DNA of 64,000 nt, taken from assembly GCF_033880585.1 (NCBI RefSeq), contig NZ_CP137624.1, forward strand, positions 3,073,501 to 3,137,500, read 5' to 3'. The DNA is from Lysinibacillus louembei (lineage in GTDB: Bacteria > Bacillota > Bacilli > Bacillales_A > Planococcaceae). The notes below the pieces were generated by a model. It did not search any database. It was not told where the DNA came from and saw only the letters and a list, made by a program, of their open reading frames with translations. A program made the translations under genes and the position numbers. Of this stretch, positions 35,186-43,676 are shown piece by piece. Each line of letters begins with the position of its first letter. Within the stretch, counting starts at the first letter, position 1.

Positions 35186-35731
35186 ATGCACATTATGGAA
35201 AAAATCAAACAGTTGGAAGAGCAAACGACAAGCTACATCGCCCAAATTCAAGAGCGACTAGCGCGACCACAGCTCGTCAGCTATTTCACCAGCTCCATGA
35301 CGATTGCCCATCAAGCAGAGGAAGAAAACTTCTGCCTAGGCTCTTACCATATTTGGAATGTTGGCACGCAACCTATTACAAACCCTTCTATTTATTTAAA
35401 GCTACATAAACAGACACCCTTTTTCTTTTCGGGTAAATATATGACAAGCCGCATCACACAATCCTTTCAAGACCAGCTCGTTTGGCAGCGTTTTAATGAT
35501 GAAAAAAGCAAGGAGGAATTTTGGTTCAAGCCTGTCAATGAAACCGTCATCGCACCAAATGAAATGATTATCTTCCCTCACTTTCAGCTTACATGGTCAC
35601 ACCAAAAACCGTATTCTGGCTTAATAGAAGGCTGGACATACTGCGACGAAATACCAGAGGGGCTTATGGTCATTAACCCATTGCATATTGCTAGTGTAGG
35701 ATATGCAGCGGACGAGGTGGAGGGAACTTAA
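35186..35731 (+). CDS. Uncharacterised protein of the spore-surface locus
   Basis: 181 residues; an N-terminal helix (MEKIKQLEEQTTSYIAQIQE) and a beta-rich body with many aromatic residues (FCLGSYHIWNVGTQPI, FWFKPVNETVIAPNEMIIF, SGLIEGWTYCDEIPEG). No recognised domain or signal peptide. AAAGGAGGCACACCG precedes the ATG, 73 bp after the previous gene, and the next gene begins two bases after its stop, so the set is an operon. Confidence 0.7.
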   Translation: MHIMEKIKQLEEQTTSYIAQIQERLARPQLVSYFTSSMTIAHQAEEENFCLGSYHIWNVGTQPITNPSIYLKLHKQTPFFFSGKYMTSRITQSFQDQLVWQRFNDEKSKEEFWFKPVNETVIAPNEMIIFPHFQLTWSHQKPYSGLIEGWTYCDEIPEGLMVINPLHIASVGYAADEVEGT

Positions 35732-35732
35732 T

Positions 35733-35924
35733 ATGAAAAAATTGATAACGGAGCGCGGCGATACAAGCTTTATGTATTTAGAAAAGGAAACATTACAGCT
35801 CGTGCTTCGGTGCTTATTGCAAAATGCCCCTTCATCTGATGATACAGAGGCCATCGCTGCGCTTGATGCCCTCATTCAAAAGCAACAGCAGCAGTTTGAA
35901 CAATTGCTTGAACAACTCCCCTAG
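35733..35924 (+). CDS. Small uncharacterised helical protein
   Basis: 63 residues: KKLITERGDTSFMYLEKETL followed by two amphipathic helices ending EQLLEQLP. Start chosen at 35733 because GGAGGGAACTTAAT precedes it. It lies in the operon with the genes on either side, 15 bp before the coiled-coil gene. No family recognised. Confidence 0.65.
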   Translation: MKKLITERGDTSFMYLEKETLQLVLRCLLQNAPSSDDTEAIAALDALIQKQQQQFEQLLEQLP

Positions 35925-35939
35925 AAAGGAGGCATACGT

Positions 35940-36518
35940 TTGACAAACGAAGAGCTCAAACAGATTATTGCACATTTAGAGGAAAAGCTCGCCCAATACG
36001 AAAAATATAAGCATTACACCACTATTCTCGAATTAGAACAGGACAAGAAAAACCTTGCCGCACAGCTCAGACAAAAAGAAAAGGACTGGCAGCAGCAAGC
36101 ATTGCACTACAAGCAAACAATTCAAGCTTTAAAAATCGAACGCCGCAAAAAAATCGCTCAAATCGCCTCACTACTCGACGAAAAAAACAAGCTCCGTGCA
36201 CAAAACAAACAGCTTACTACAGCCAAAAATCAATTGCAGCAAGCTTCCACTGCCAAGCAAAGCGTTAGTGAGCAAAAGCTAATTGCATTTTTCGAGCAAA
36301 TATCGCAGCAACTAACATCCGCAACCAAACAATTAGAGCAAGCGGCCAACTCACTCCAACAACAAGCTCCCCTACCCTCTCTTAGCGATTTAGAGGCACA
36401 TACACAGGACCTGTTTAGACAATCGGTGATTGTGGAAAAGCAGTTGCAAGCAAAACTCTCTATGCTGCAGGAGCTAGAGCAGCAGCTGCAATGGATGTCG
36501 GAGAATTTAGAGGAATAG
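35940..36518 (+). CDS. Coiled-coil protein
   Basis: 192 residues, start codon TTG behind AGAAAGGAGGCATACG. Nearly all predicted coiled coil: LEEKLAQYEKYKHYTTILEL, LRAQNKQLTTAKNQLQQAST, LEQQLQWMSENLEE, rich in Gln, Lys and Glu. No enzymatic motif. Last gene of the operon; a structural role in spore-surface assembly is plausible from context only. Confidence 0.68.
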   Translation: MTNEELKQIIAHLEEKLAQYEKYKHYTTILELEQDKKNLAAQLRQKEKDWQQQALHYKQTIQALKIERRKKIAQIASLLDEKNKLRAQNKQLTTAKNQLQQASTAKQSVSEQKLIAFFEQISQQLTSATKQLEQAANSLQQQAPLPSLSDLEAHTQDLFRQSVIVEKQLQAKLSMLQELEQQLQWMSENLEE

Positions 36519-36562
36519 CTAACTCAGTTCATGTTTCACATGTATAAATGATTATAATGAAA

Positions 36563-36601
36563 AAGCTATCTGACAGAGTATGATGACTTTGTCAGATAGC
36601 T
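36563..36601. terminator. Terminator between coiled-coil gene and array D
   Basis: AAGCTATCTGAC...GTCAGATAGCTT followed by CTTTTT; it can serve the plus-strand operon and the minus-strand array. Confidence 0.8.
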
Positions 36602-36646
36602 TCTTTTTGTGCAGAGTGGGACATCATAAGGATTACCAGCGTAGGG

Positions 36647-37012
36647 ATTTCAAGCTGTGCTCTTTATGCAGGGAGAAACACACAAGCAAGCGTTGTTATT
36701 TGAAAGCAAATTCAATCTATTCTCTCTATACAGAGAGAAACTGACATCATTTATTATTTCCCTGATGGATCGTGCATTTCAATCCATTCTCTCTATACAG
36801 AGAGAAACGAGCAACCAGATGAAATGGGTGCGTATGATCGATATATTTCAATCCATTCTCTCTATACAGAGAGAAACCCATTTGCACCAGCCGAATTACC
36901 CGGTCCACGGTTATTTCAATCCATTCTCTCTATACAGAGAGAAACCTCGTATTGGAAACAAACGATTACAAAAGGCAGCATTTCAATCCATTCTCTCTAT
37001 ACAGAGAGAAAC
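36647..37012 (-). CRISPR. Type I-C CRISPR array D, 6 repeats / 5 spacers
   Basis: Repeats on the plus strand ATTTCAATCCATTCTC...GAGAGAAAC (33 bp) at 36776, 36845, 36913 and 36980, with a 32-bp copy at 36710 and a degenerate one at 36647. The crRNA strand is minus and the leader is on the right. Degeneration at the left marks the old end. The repeat is the same as in array E. Confidence 0.94.
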
Positions 37013-37171
37013 GTGAAAAAACGCATAAAAATATTATTTATCATGGTTTTTCACTTAAAAATAAATTTATAAGGTAATATTAACCCAATTATTTTCCCAT
37101 GTAAATGGGAAACGCCCCTTCTTTTTGGTGCGAATCCCCCTGTGAAATCATGTTCACTTCACATTCGCACT
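37013..37171 (-). promoter_or_regulatory. Leader of I-C array D
   Basis: 114 bp from the first repeat lies the 45-bp element (37127-37171; GGTGCGAATCCCCC...TTCACATTCGCAC), the reverse-complement of those at B and C, with its final base changed. TTTCCCATGTAAATGGGAAA is conserved with leaders B and C. Confidence 0.85.
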
Positions 37172-37236
37172 TCACTTTAATTCTTTTGATTTTTCATCTT
37201 TCTAAAATATATTGCTTTTGAAAATAGCAATAAAAA

Positions 37237-37716
37237 TTATTTATGTTTATTCCAAATGAGTGCTTGACTATTTTGTTGAATCATTGTTTCTTCAACATAA
37301 AGCCTTAGAGATTCTGGTTCAACTTTTGTAAATGACACCCCTATTTGTCCGCCATTTAAAATAATATCCTTTACTTCTAATAATTTAGATCCTGTTGATT
37401 TATTTTTCTTGACCAAATGTTGAATCATTCTTTCACGTATATTCTTCGATTTCCTTTGACCTATGTAAACTACCTGCCAACTTGAATTCTTCTCTTTAAC
37501 ATGAATTGCATAAATATTGGCATTATGTTTTAAGCGTCTAAGTAAATCGGCATTTAACAGCTTTATTCTATTGGTATAATTATCCCAGTCTACATCTTTT
37601 CCAACAAGTGTATCTGGATAGTGAAATAAAATAGGCTCACTCACAAGTAACTCTGCTTGGCAACTTGTTACTAACTGTTCAAGATGTTTTTTATCAATTG
37701 TATGAACTTTTGACAT
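37237..37716 (-). CDS. GIY-YIG-like nuclease-fold protein
   Basis: 159 residues. NIYAIHVKEKNSSWQVVYIG is followed by QRKSKNIRERMIQHL: the two short strands (IYA/YIG), then the catalytic-type Arg and a His, with a later Glu (LRLYVEETMIQ) and Asn (NSQALIWNKHK). This is the GIY-YIG catalytic layout with the first motif written as IYA. Its N-terminal 60 residues are unassigned. It lies between thyA, whose stop is 22 bp upstream, and the leader of array D. GGGAGAAAGTTTA precedes the ATG. Substrate is unknown; similar small proteins occur as stand-alone genes in Firmicutes. Confidence 0.62.
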   Translation of the reverse strand: MSKVHTIDKKHLEQLVTSCQAELLVSEPILFHYPDTLVGKDVDWDNYTNRIKLLNADLLRRLKHNANIYAIHVKEKNSSWQVVYIGQRKSKNIRERMIQHLVKKNKSTGSKLLEVKDIILNGGQIGVSFTKVEPESLRLYVEETMIQQNSQALIWNKHK

Positions 37717-37738
37717 TAAACTTTCTCCCTCGAAGCTA

Positions 37739-38683
37739 TCAAACCGCAATCGGTGCCTTAATTGATGGATGTGGGTCATAGCCTTCTAGCGTAATATCTG
37801 CAATCGTCATATCAAAAATTGATTTTCCTTCTGTGATATGCAGTTTAGGTAATGCCCTTGGCTCACGCATCAATTGCTCATTCACCTGTTCCAAATGGTT
37901 ACTGTAAATATGGGCATCCCCTAAAGTATGAACAAACTCACCAACCTGTAATCCACATTCGTTGGCGATCAGATGTGTTAATAATGCGTATGATGCAATG
38001 TTGAACGGCACACCTAAAAAGACGTCCGCACTGCGCTGATACAGCTGACATGATAATTTGCCATCTGCCACATAAAATTGGAAAAACGCATGGCATGGTG
38101 GCAATGCCATATCATCAACCTCAGCGGGATTCCATGCCGTCACAATTAAGCGACGCGAATCAGGGTTATTTTTAATTTGTTCAATCACATTGGCAATTTG
38201 GTCAATCGTTTCACCATTTGAGGTAGGCCACGAACGCCATTGCTTCCCATAAACAGGACCTAAATCCCCATATTTTTCTGCAAAGGCATCATCGGCTAGC
38301 ATACGCTCATTAAAAATTTGCATTTGCTGATCTAACACTTTAGCAAATGCTTCATCCTGTGCAGCACGCAACCCGAAATTTGTCATATCAGGCCCTATGT
38401 ACTCTGGTGACTTCACCCATTTCTCAAACGCCCATTCATTCCAAATATAATTGCGCTCTGCAATCAATGTGCGCACATTCGTATCGCCTTTTAAAAACCA
38501 AAGAAGCTCAGACGCAATCAATGTTCGAAATGCGAGTCGCTTTGTTGTTACAATAGGAAACCCTTCCTGCAAATTAAAACGCATTTGATAGCCAAATACA
38601 CTAATTGTGCCTGTCCCTGTACGATCCTCTTTTCGATTACCATGTTCTAAAATGTGTTGACATAGCTGTAAATATTGTCGCAT
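37739..38683 (-). CDS. thyA: Thymidylate synthase
   Basis: Methylates dUMP to dTMP with methylenetetrahydrofolate. 314 residues, the longer Gram-positive type with an insertion after GPDMTNFG. Motifs: [37 protein letters not shown], the active-site loop [20 protein letters not shown] with catalytic C197, [19 protein letters not shown] and HTLGDAHIY. It produces dihydrofolate recycled by dfrA at 31346-31816. GGAGGCTGTATA precedes the ATG. Confidence 0.96.
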   Translation of the reverse strand: MRQYLQLCQHILEHGNRKEDRTGTGTISVFGYQMRFNLQEGFPIVTTKRLAFRTLIASELLWFLKGDTNVRTLIAERNYIWNEWAFEKWVKSPEYIGPDMTNFGLRAAQDEAFAKVLDQQMQIFNERMLADDAFAEKYGDLGPVYGKQWRSWPTSNGETIDQIANVIEQIKNNPDSRRLIVTAWNPAEVDDMALPPCHAFFQFYVADGKLSCQLYQRSADVFLGVPFNIASYALLTHLIANECGLQVGEFVHTLGDAHIYSNHLEQVNEQLMREPRALPKLHITEGKSIFDMTIADITLEGYDPHPSIKAPIAV

Positions 38684-38892
38684 TATACAGCCTCCTTTAT
38701 TTTCTTTTCACTTATGAAGCAAATAAATAAGCTTGCATGAAAATGCAAACTCGTATTATCTCAAACGAGAAATTTTATTAATGTTAGTATATCACATTCC
38801 TATATAGAACAAATGTAGGAATTGTGTTGATTTGTACTGATATAAAGACAGGAGAATTATTCTACTGTAAAGAAAGATTGTTATGGTACATG

Positions 38893-39866
38893 TTTTGACC
38901 TGGTTTCTCTATGTAGAGAGAAACCAGCTCTGGTAGATGCAACCAACAGAAAATACAAATTTCAATCCATTCTCTCTATACAGAGAGAAACCTCCACATA
39001 AAGAACATTCGTTTGCATTCATTATAATTTCAATCCATTCTCTCTATACAGAGAGAAACCTTTCCAACCAATCCACATCATTTTTATGCATTGCAATTTC
39101 AATCCATTCTCTCTATACAGAGAGAAACTTTAAAGGAGGAAAATAAAATGAATATCACCAAAATTTCAATCCATTCTCTCTATACAGAGAGAAACTCACT
39201 TCAATTTCATTTACTTTTAATTGATAATTATTTCAATCCATTCTCTCTATACAGAGAGAAACTGTACTTTTTCGTCCTGTACCTACTACAGATTGTGATT
39301 TCAATCCATTCTCTCTATACAGAGAGAAACCGTACCTGTTGCGTATCAAATATACACAGGTACAATTTCAATCCATTCTCTCTATACAGAGAGAAACTTC
39401 ACTAGCTGAAAATTCGAATATTTGCAAAGGTATTTCAATCCATTCTCTCTATACAGAGAGAAACGCAGCTTGCTTTTAGCATAATTTAACAATGCTTGTA
39501 TTTCAATCCATTCTCTCTATACAGAGAGAAACGCCAGGAGCAGTTGAGAGCGATTATTCTGCTACAAATTTCAATCCATTCTCTCTATACAGAGAGAAAC
39601 ACACTGGTATTTTAATAAAACACCTCAAAACACATTTCAATCCATTCTCTCTATACAGAGAGAAACAAATGGGAAAACCCACAAACCGGAAAAATTATGG
39701 TATTTCAATCCATTCTCTCTATACAGAGAGAAACATTGTATTAACTGACGTGAGGGATGCAGTCTCAATTTCAATCCATTCTCTCTATACAGAGAGAAAC
39801 GCAAAATATCCTGGTGGTGGCAGCAGCAATAATATTTCAATCCATTCTCTCTATACAGAGAGAAAC
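38893..39866 (-). CRISPR. Type I-C CRISPR array E, 15 repeats / 14 spacers
   Basis: Fourteen identical 33-bp repeats (plus strand ATTTCAATCCATTCTC...GAGAGAAAC) between 38959 and 39866, and a degenerate leader-distal copy GGTTTCTCTATGTAGAGAGA at about 38901-38920. Spacers are 33-36 bp. The repeat is identical to array D, so crRNAs from both should be processed by the same Cas5. One spacer (39129-39162) contains AAAGGAGGAAAATAAAATG, a ribosome binding site and start codon, presumably of a phage or plasmid gene. Confidence 0.96.
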
Positions 39867-40026
39867 TGTAAAAAATCATATAAAAATAATATTTATCATG
39901 ATTTTTCATCACAAAATATATTTATAAGTGTATATTAACCTACTCTATTCTCCAATTCAATGGAAAATCATCTACTTAATTGGTGCGAATCCTCCTAGTA
40001 AATCATGTTTGCTTCACATTCGCACC
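39867..40026 (-). promoter_or_regulatory. Leader of I-C array E
   Basis: 115 bp of leader, then the 45-bp inverted-repeat element at 39982-40026 (GGTGCGAATCCTCC...GCTTCACATTCGCACC). Internal TCCAATTCAATGGAAAATCA is shared with leader F. Confidence 0.85.
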
Positions 40027-40168
40027 AACAATTCTATAGAGGTGTACTTTCGACTATCTTTCTTAATTTCCTTATTTCCTAAAATCAAATTTGATACATG
40101 TTCAAATTCACCTTTTCAATTTTAAAAATTTTTCTATGAAAAGGTTTAGTAATTGGAAAAAACATTGT

Positions 40169-40605
40169 TGAAATGGCACTTCTCTTCATACGGAGAGAGA
40201 CTTTAAAGCATCAAATGATAAAGTGAGCCCCATTATTTCAATCCACTCTCTTCATACGAAGAGAGACGCCGCAGACCATTTCGACACAATTATTATCGAT
40301 ATTTCAATCCACTCTCTTCATACGAAGAGAGACATGAAGATGTTATACAATTAGTAGAAAGTATTTATATTTCAATCCACTCTCTTCATACGAAGAGAGA
40401 CATAAACCTCACCCTTCAATTTTTGATTTCGCAAAAATTTCAATCCACTCTCTTCATACGAAGAGAGACATGATTTTGAAGGTTATGACTTCCCAGAGTT
40501 AAATATTTCAATCCACTCTCTTCATACGAAGAGAGACGAAAGCAATGAGGCATTTAGTGCTTATCTCGAAGCATTTCAATCCACTCTCTTCATACGAAGA
40601 GAGAC
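40169..40605 (-). CRISPR. Type I-C CRISPR array F, 7 repeats / 6 spacers
   Basis: Plus-strand repeats ATTTCAATCCACTCTC...CGAAGAGAGAC (33 bp) at 40235, 40301, 40369, 40437, 40505 and 40573, plus a degenerate copy at 40169. The repeat differs from D/E by paired changes in the hairpin stem, so the stem is kept while the sequence moves. Orientation and leader position are as in D and E. Confidence 0.95.
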
Positions 40606-40765
40606 AGTGAAAATTCACAAAAAATCATTATTTCTCATAAATTCTCACTATAATATATATTTCTATAATCAGTTTAACCTACTACCCTTCCCATTTCAAT
40701 GGAAAATCATCTGCTTAACTGGTGCGAATCCCCCTAGTAAATCATGTTCGCTTCACATTCGCACC
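40606..40765 (-). promoter_or_regulatory. Leader of I-C array F
   Basis: 115 bp of AT-rich leader and the 45-bp element at 40721-40765 (GGTGCGAATCCCCC...GCTTCACATTCGCACC). Confidence 0.85.
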
Positions 40766-40796
40766 TATCTTTAATCGTGAGTATCCGTTAGCATTT

Positions 40797-41624
40797 TTAT
40801 TTCATCTCCCGAAACTCCTTAAGCAATCGTTGCATTTCCGCATCCAAATCCCTTTCGATATCCTCGTTTTCTATGCTTGGCTTGATTTCTTTAGATGGTG
40901 GCTCTTTATAAAACCATTTTGGTACCGTCTCAACATATTTTCCATATCGACTTTGTGTTTTTTTAGCAGCAAGGCGTTGTTTTGCTGCTTCTGCTTGTGC
41001 GATTGTTTTCACTTGTTGTTGGAGCCAGTTTTGCAAAGTTGTTTCAACATAACTCCATCGAAACACATTATTTTCAATTGCTCGCTTCATCGCATGAATT
41101 ACAAGCTCCTGCCCTATTTGATTGATCCATTTTTCTATTTTGTTCTTGATGTATGTGGTTAGCTTGCCAAAGCCATTTACTTGATAAAAGGTAAAGGCAT
41201 CCTGCTCATCATCATTATTTAGTAAATCAGTATTTACTAAATTAGTACTTACTAAATTAGTATTTAGTAGTTGCGGGTTTTCCATAGATGGATTAGCCAT
41301 ACACGGATTTTCCATAGATGGGTTGCCCATACACGGTATTTCATAGACGGTTGTCAGCCATTCAAATTCCCCGCGCTCATTGCGACGCCGCACTTTTTTC
41401 ACATAGCCGAATTGCTGTAATTCCTTCAATCCTGAATTGAAGGCATCTCGACCATCCTTTGCCCATTGCGTCAATTCTGTACTACGAAATACCCAATTAT
41501 CGGGTCTCGATAACATAAAAAGATGAATTGCTTTCGCCTTCCAGCTAAGCCGTTCATCGTGTAAAGATGTGTTATTCACGACTGTATAATTTTTATTTTT
41601 CTCTACTCTAACGATTGTTTTCAT
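40797..41624 (-). CDS. DnaD-domain-like replication protein
   Basis: 275 residues. The N-terminal ~90 residues form a winged-HTH seen in phage and plasmid replication initiators (LSWKAKAIHLFMLSRPDNWV, FNSGLKELQQFGYVKKVRRR). A linker contains repeated GNPSMENPCMANPSMENP and LNTNLVSTNLVNTDLLN. Then a DnaD-like helical domain (YQVNGFGKLTTYIKNKIEKW, WSYVETTLQNWLQQQVKTI) and a basic tail. DnaD proteins help load the helicase at origins. It is a single gene behind AAAGGGGAACTTGT, next to array F, and could be a chromosomal relic of a phage or plasmid. The link to replication is inferred. Confidence 0.72.
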   Translation of the reverse strand: MKTIVRVEKNKNYTVVNNTSLHDERLSWKAKAIHLFMLSRPDNWVFRSTELTQWAKDGRDAFNSGLKELQQFGYVKKVRRRNERGEFEWLTTVYEIPCMGNPSMENPCMANPSMENPQLLNTNLVSTNLVNTDLLNNDDEQDAFTFYQVNGFGKLTTYIKNKIEKWINQIGQELVIHAMKRAIENNVFRWSYVETTLQNWLQQQVKTIAQAEAAKQRLAAKKTQSRYGKYVETVPKWFYKEPPSKEIKPSIENEDIERDLDAEMQRLLKEFREMK

Positions 41625-41708
41625 ACAAGTTCCCCTTTGTTAAAAAATTGAAGTCGGTTGTCCCTTGTATGTTATATTTGAATTTCAGATGGGAATAGGG
41701 ACAAAAAA

Positions 41709-41735
41709 AACACCCGCTTTTCAACGAGTGTTTTA
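41709..41735 (-). terminator. Terminator overlapping the ypjP stop
   Basis: Minus-strand ACACTCGTTGAAAAGCGGGT plus GT followed by seven T residues. Confidence 0.8.
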
Positions 41736-42320
41736 CGCCATCCATTTTGGCGGCATGTTTTTAGACCAGTAAATTTCGCCCAAATTATAGTGTGTGACGA
41801 AGTTGTCCTCTTTTGTGTGGTAGTGGAAGTTGTAGTAAAAGCCTTCATTTGGGCGGTTTTCTGTGCGCACATGGAAGCGAAGCAAGTCCACTTTGCTGCC
41901 TTGCTCACGAATATTAAAAATTCGTTCAGCATAGTCGCCGCTTGGATTTTCAGTAATTGTTAAGTATTGAATTTTGTCATCCTCTAAACGTGCTAATGTC
42001 ATGTCAATTGCTTCTTCCATTTTCGGAAAAATGCGCGTATCGAATTCACCGCTAATTTTTTCAGCAATACGTGGACCAAATTTTATGTAAGATTGTGTTT
42101 TTGCAGCGCCTTTTAATGATTCGGCAATGGATGTATTTTCTTCATAAAGCATCGTATCGAGCTGGATAGCAGAAGAAATATCGTTAGCGCTCGGCTCCTG
42201 CAAACGATTTGGCTTGAAATCGTCCTCTAAATTATGCCAAATTTCATGATTCGGGTTAATTACCCCGAACGTTAAAAATGCGACAGATACAACTAAAAAC
42301 CTTTGCATCCATTTTTTCAT
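41733..42320 (-). CDS. ypjP: YpjP-like protein
   Basis: 195-residue exported protein of unknown function with an N-terminal hydrophobic segment (FLVVSVAFLTFGVI). The body has RIAEKISGEFDTRIFPKMEE and TITENPSGDYAERIFNI, then FHVRTENRPNEGFYYNFHYH, typical of the YpjP family, which in B. subtilis sits beside thyB and dfrA. That neighbourhood is recognisable here but opened by arrays E and F and the DnaD-like gene. Three ATG codons in a row follow GAGGGTG; the third has the best spacing and is used. Confidence 0.8.
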   Translation of the reverse strand: MKKWMQRFLVVSVAFLTFGVINPNHEIWHNLEDDFKPNRLQEPSANDISSAIQLDTMLYEENTSIAESLKGAAKTQSYIKFGPRIAEKISGEFDTRIFPKMEEAIDMTLARLEDDKIQYLTITENPSGDYAERIFNIREQGSKVDLLRFHVRTENRPNEGFYYNFHYHTKEDNFVTHYNLGEIYWSKNMPPKWMA

Positions 42321-42466
42321 CATCATCACCCTCAATTTATGTATAAATCGTGTTTTCATCCTTACTTATCTGTACGTTTTATCGTTAAAAAGGTTCCATC
42401 TTTTTGTTATTCATTGTACAATACATAGTGTAAATATGTATTGCAAGTTAAAGGAGGCACATTTTT

Positions 42467-42541
42467 ATGGGCACAATTGCTATGGGTATCGGTTTATTAT
42501 TACTTTTAGGTTACTTAGCATCTCTTTGTATTACGGACTAA
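42467..42541 (+). CDS. 24-residue membrane peptide
   Basis: MGTIAMGIGLLLLLGYLASL then CITD: one transmembrane helix with a short polar tail. A perfect AAAGGAGG seven to eight bases upstream and a terminator ten bases after the stop make it a convincing gene despite its size. Function unknown; divergent from ypjP. Confidence 0.75.
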   Translation: MGTIAMGIGLLLLLGYLASLCITD

Positions 42542-42549
42542 TTCTTTCG

Positions 42550-42579
42550 AAAGCTGCGCACAGGTTGCGTAGCTTTTTT
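42550..42579 (+). terminator. Terminator of the 24-residue gene
   Basis: AAGCTGCGCA...TGCGTAGCTT followed by TTTTT. Confidence 0.85.
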
Positions 42580-42623
42580 CCGTTCAATTAGACAAGGGAC
42601 GCCCTCATATAGAAGACGCCCCT

Positions 42624-42840
42624 TTAGTATTTAATAGGTAACTTGTAAAATAAATATGTCTCGACCCAATCATCTGGGGAATCTTATATAAATGTAGAAG
42701 CTATTTCTTCTATCTCCAACCGCGGTAAAATTCCACTAAAACCTTCTAACCTAAGCAATGTAGTCCCAACCTGCTACTACATCCTTGCAGCCCTTTAGCG
42801 TGCGCCAGTGTGAATAAGTATCTTCAAAAATCACTAGCAG
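42624..42840 (-). pseudogene. Decayed gene remnant
   Basis: On the minus strand one frame reads IFEDTYSHWRTLKGCKDVVA and GWDYIA, then a frameshift leads into LRLEGFSGILPRLEIEEIAS and TFI, a TAA, and DSPDDWVETYLFYKLPIKY with a final stop at 42624. The joined text is protein-like but I do not recognise the family. This fills most of the 42542-42975 gap; the remainder shows nothing. Confidence 0.45.
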
Positions 42841-42974
42841 AATGCCAATTTATTTAACATGCTACCTAAAATAGCACAAAATCATTGTAGCATACTATTC
42901 TTTAAAAGTAAAATTAATGATTTACAGGTATTCCTAATTTTTTATCTTTGTATAGCTGTCCCTCCATATACCAC

Positions 42975-43544
42975 TCATTCGTAGGCTACTGCATGTCCTT
43001 TCCTACTTGTAACAAGACTTGTAGTTATGCCAATAAATAGCAATGTTATAATCGAGAGATAAAATGTCTCTGAGGATAGTAGTAAACCACCTAAAATGAT
43101 AACAATTGAATCAATCAATAAGATATAAATGCCTACATTTATACCTGTCTTCTCACATAAAAATTGGGCAATAAAATCCGAGCCTCCCGTACTTGTTTGA
43201 AAATGCAACATCAAGCCAATCCCAATTCCTACAAGAATACCACCTAGAATAGAGCTGTATATCGCTTCAATTTCGATTAAATTGCTAACAGGTGATAGAA
43301 AATCAATAAAAAAGGCAGAAAGCATCATTCCATGTAAACTATTATAGAAGTAGTTTCTATAATGAAACCACGCAAATATAAATATTGGTACACTTAATAT
43401 AATAACGATTAAGCCTGTATTAAAGCCCCACAAGTAATTTGCTATTAATCCAATGCCTACTGTTCCTCCATCTAATATTTCATGTGGCACCAAAAACAAA
43501 TTGATACCTAAAGATAGAAGAATACTGCCTATAATTAGTGCCAA
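42975..43544 (-). CDS. YitT-family membrane protein, short form
   Basis: 189 residues with five transmembrane helices. DUF161 features: GINLFLVPHEILDGGTVGIG and LHFQTSTGGSDFIAQFL. Usual YitT proteins are ~280 residues with a C-terminal DUF2179 domain, which is missing here; it ends SRKGHAVAYE. The apparent start is TTG without a good site; AAGAGGTGGTCTC lies further upstream in front of an in-frame CTG at about 43565, which may be the true start. Function unknown. Confidence 0.68.
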   Translation of the reverse strand: MALIIGSILLSLGINLFLVPHEILDGGTVGIGLIANYLWGFNTGLIVIILSVPIFIFAWFHYRNYFYNSLHGMMLSAFFIDFLSPVSNLIEIEAIYSSILGGILVGIGIGLMLHFQTSTGGSDFIAQFLCEKTGINVGIYILLIDSIVIILGGLLLSSETFYLSIITLLFIGITTSLVTSRKGHAVAYE

Positions 43545-43676
43545 AGCTTTTGTTAAAAAGTACAGGAGACCACCTCTTAATATAAACTTTTTTAAACCTA
43601 TACATATACAGAATATGTTCTTTATTCAGTTTAAAGAAGCAGCTCAAATACAATTTTTTTATTGACTTACCTGAAG

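Noticed and set aside
36657-39938. Open frames on both strands with recurring peptides of the FNPFSLYREK / SIHSLYTERN kind
   Set aside because: They are translations of the I-C repeats in arrays D and E, without ribosome binding sites.
40797-41624. Prophage at the DnaD-like gene
   Set aside because: No integrase, structural or lysis genes and no attachment-site repeats nearby.
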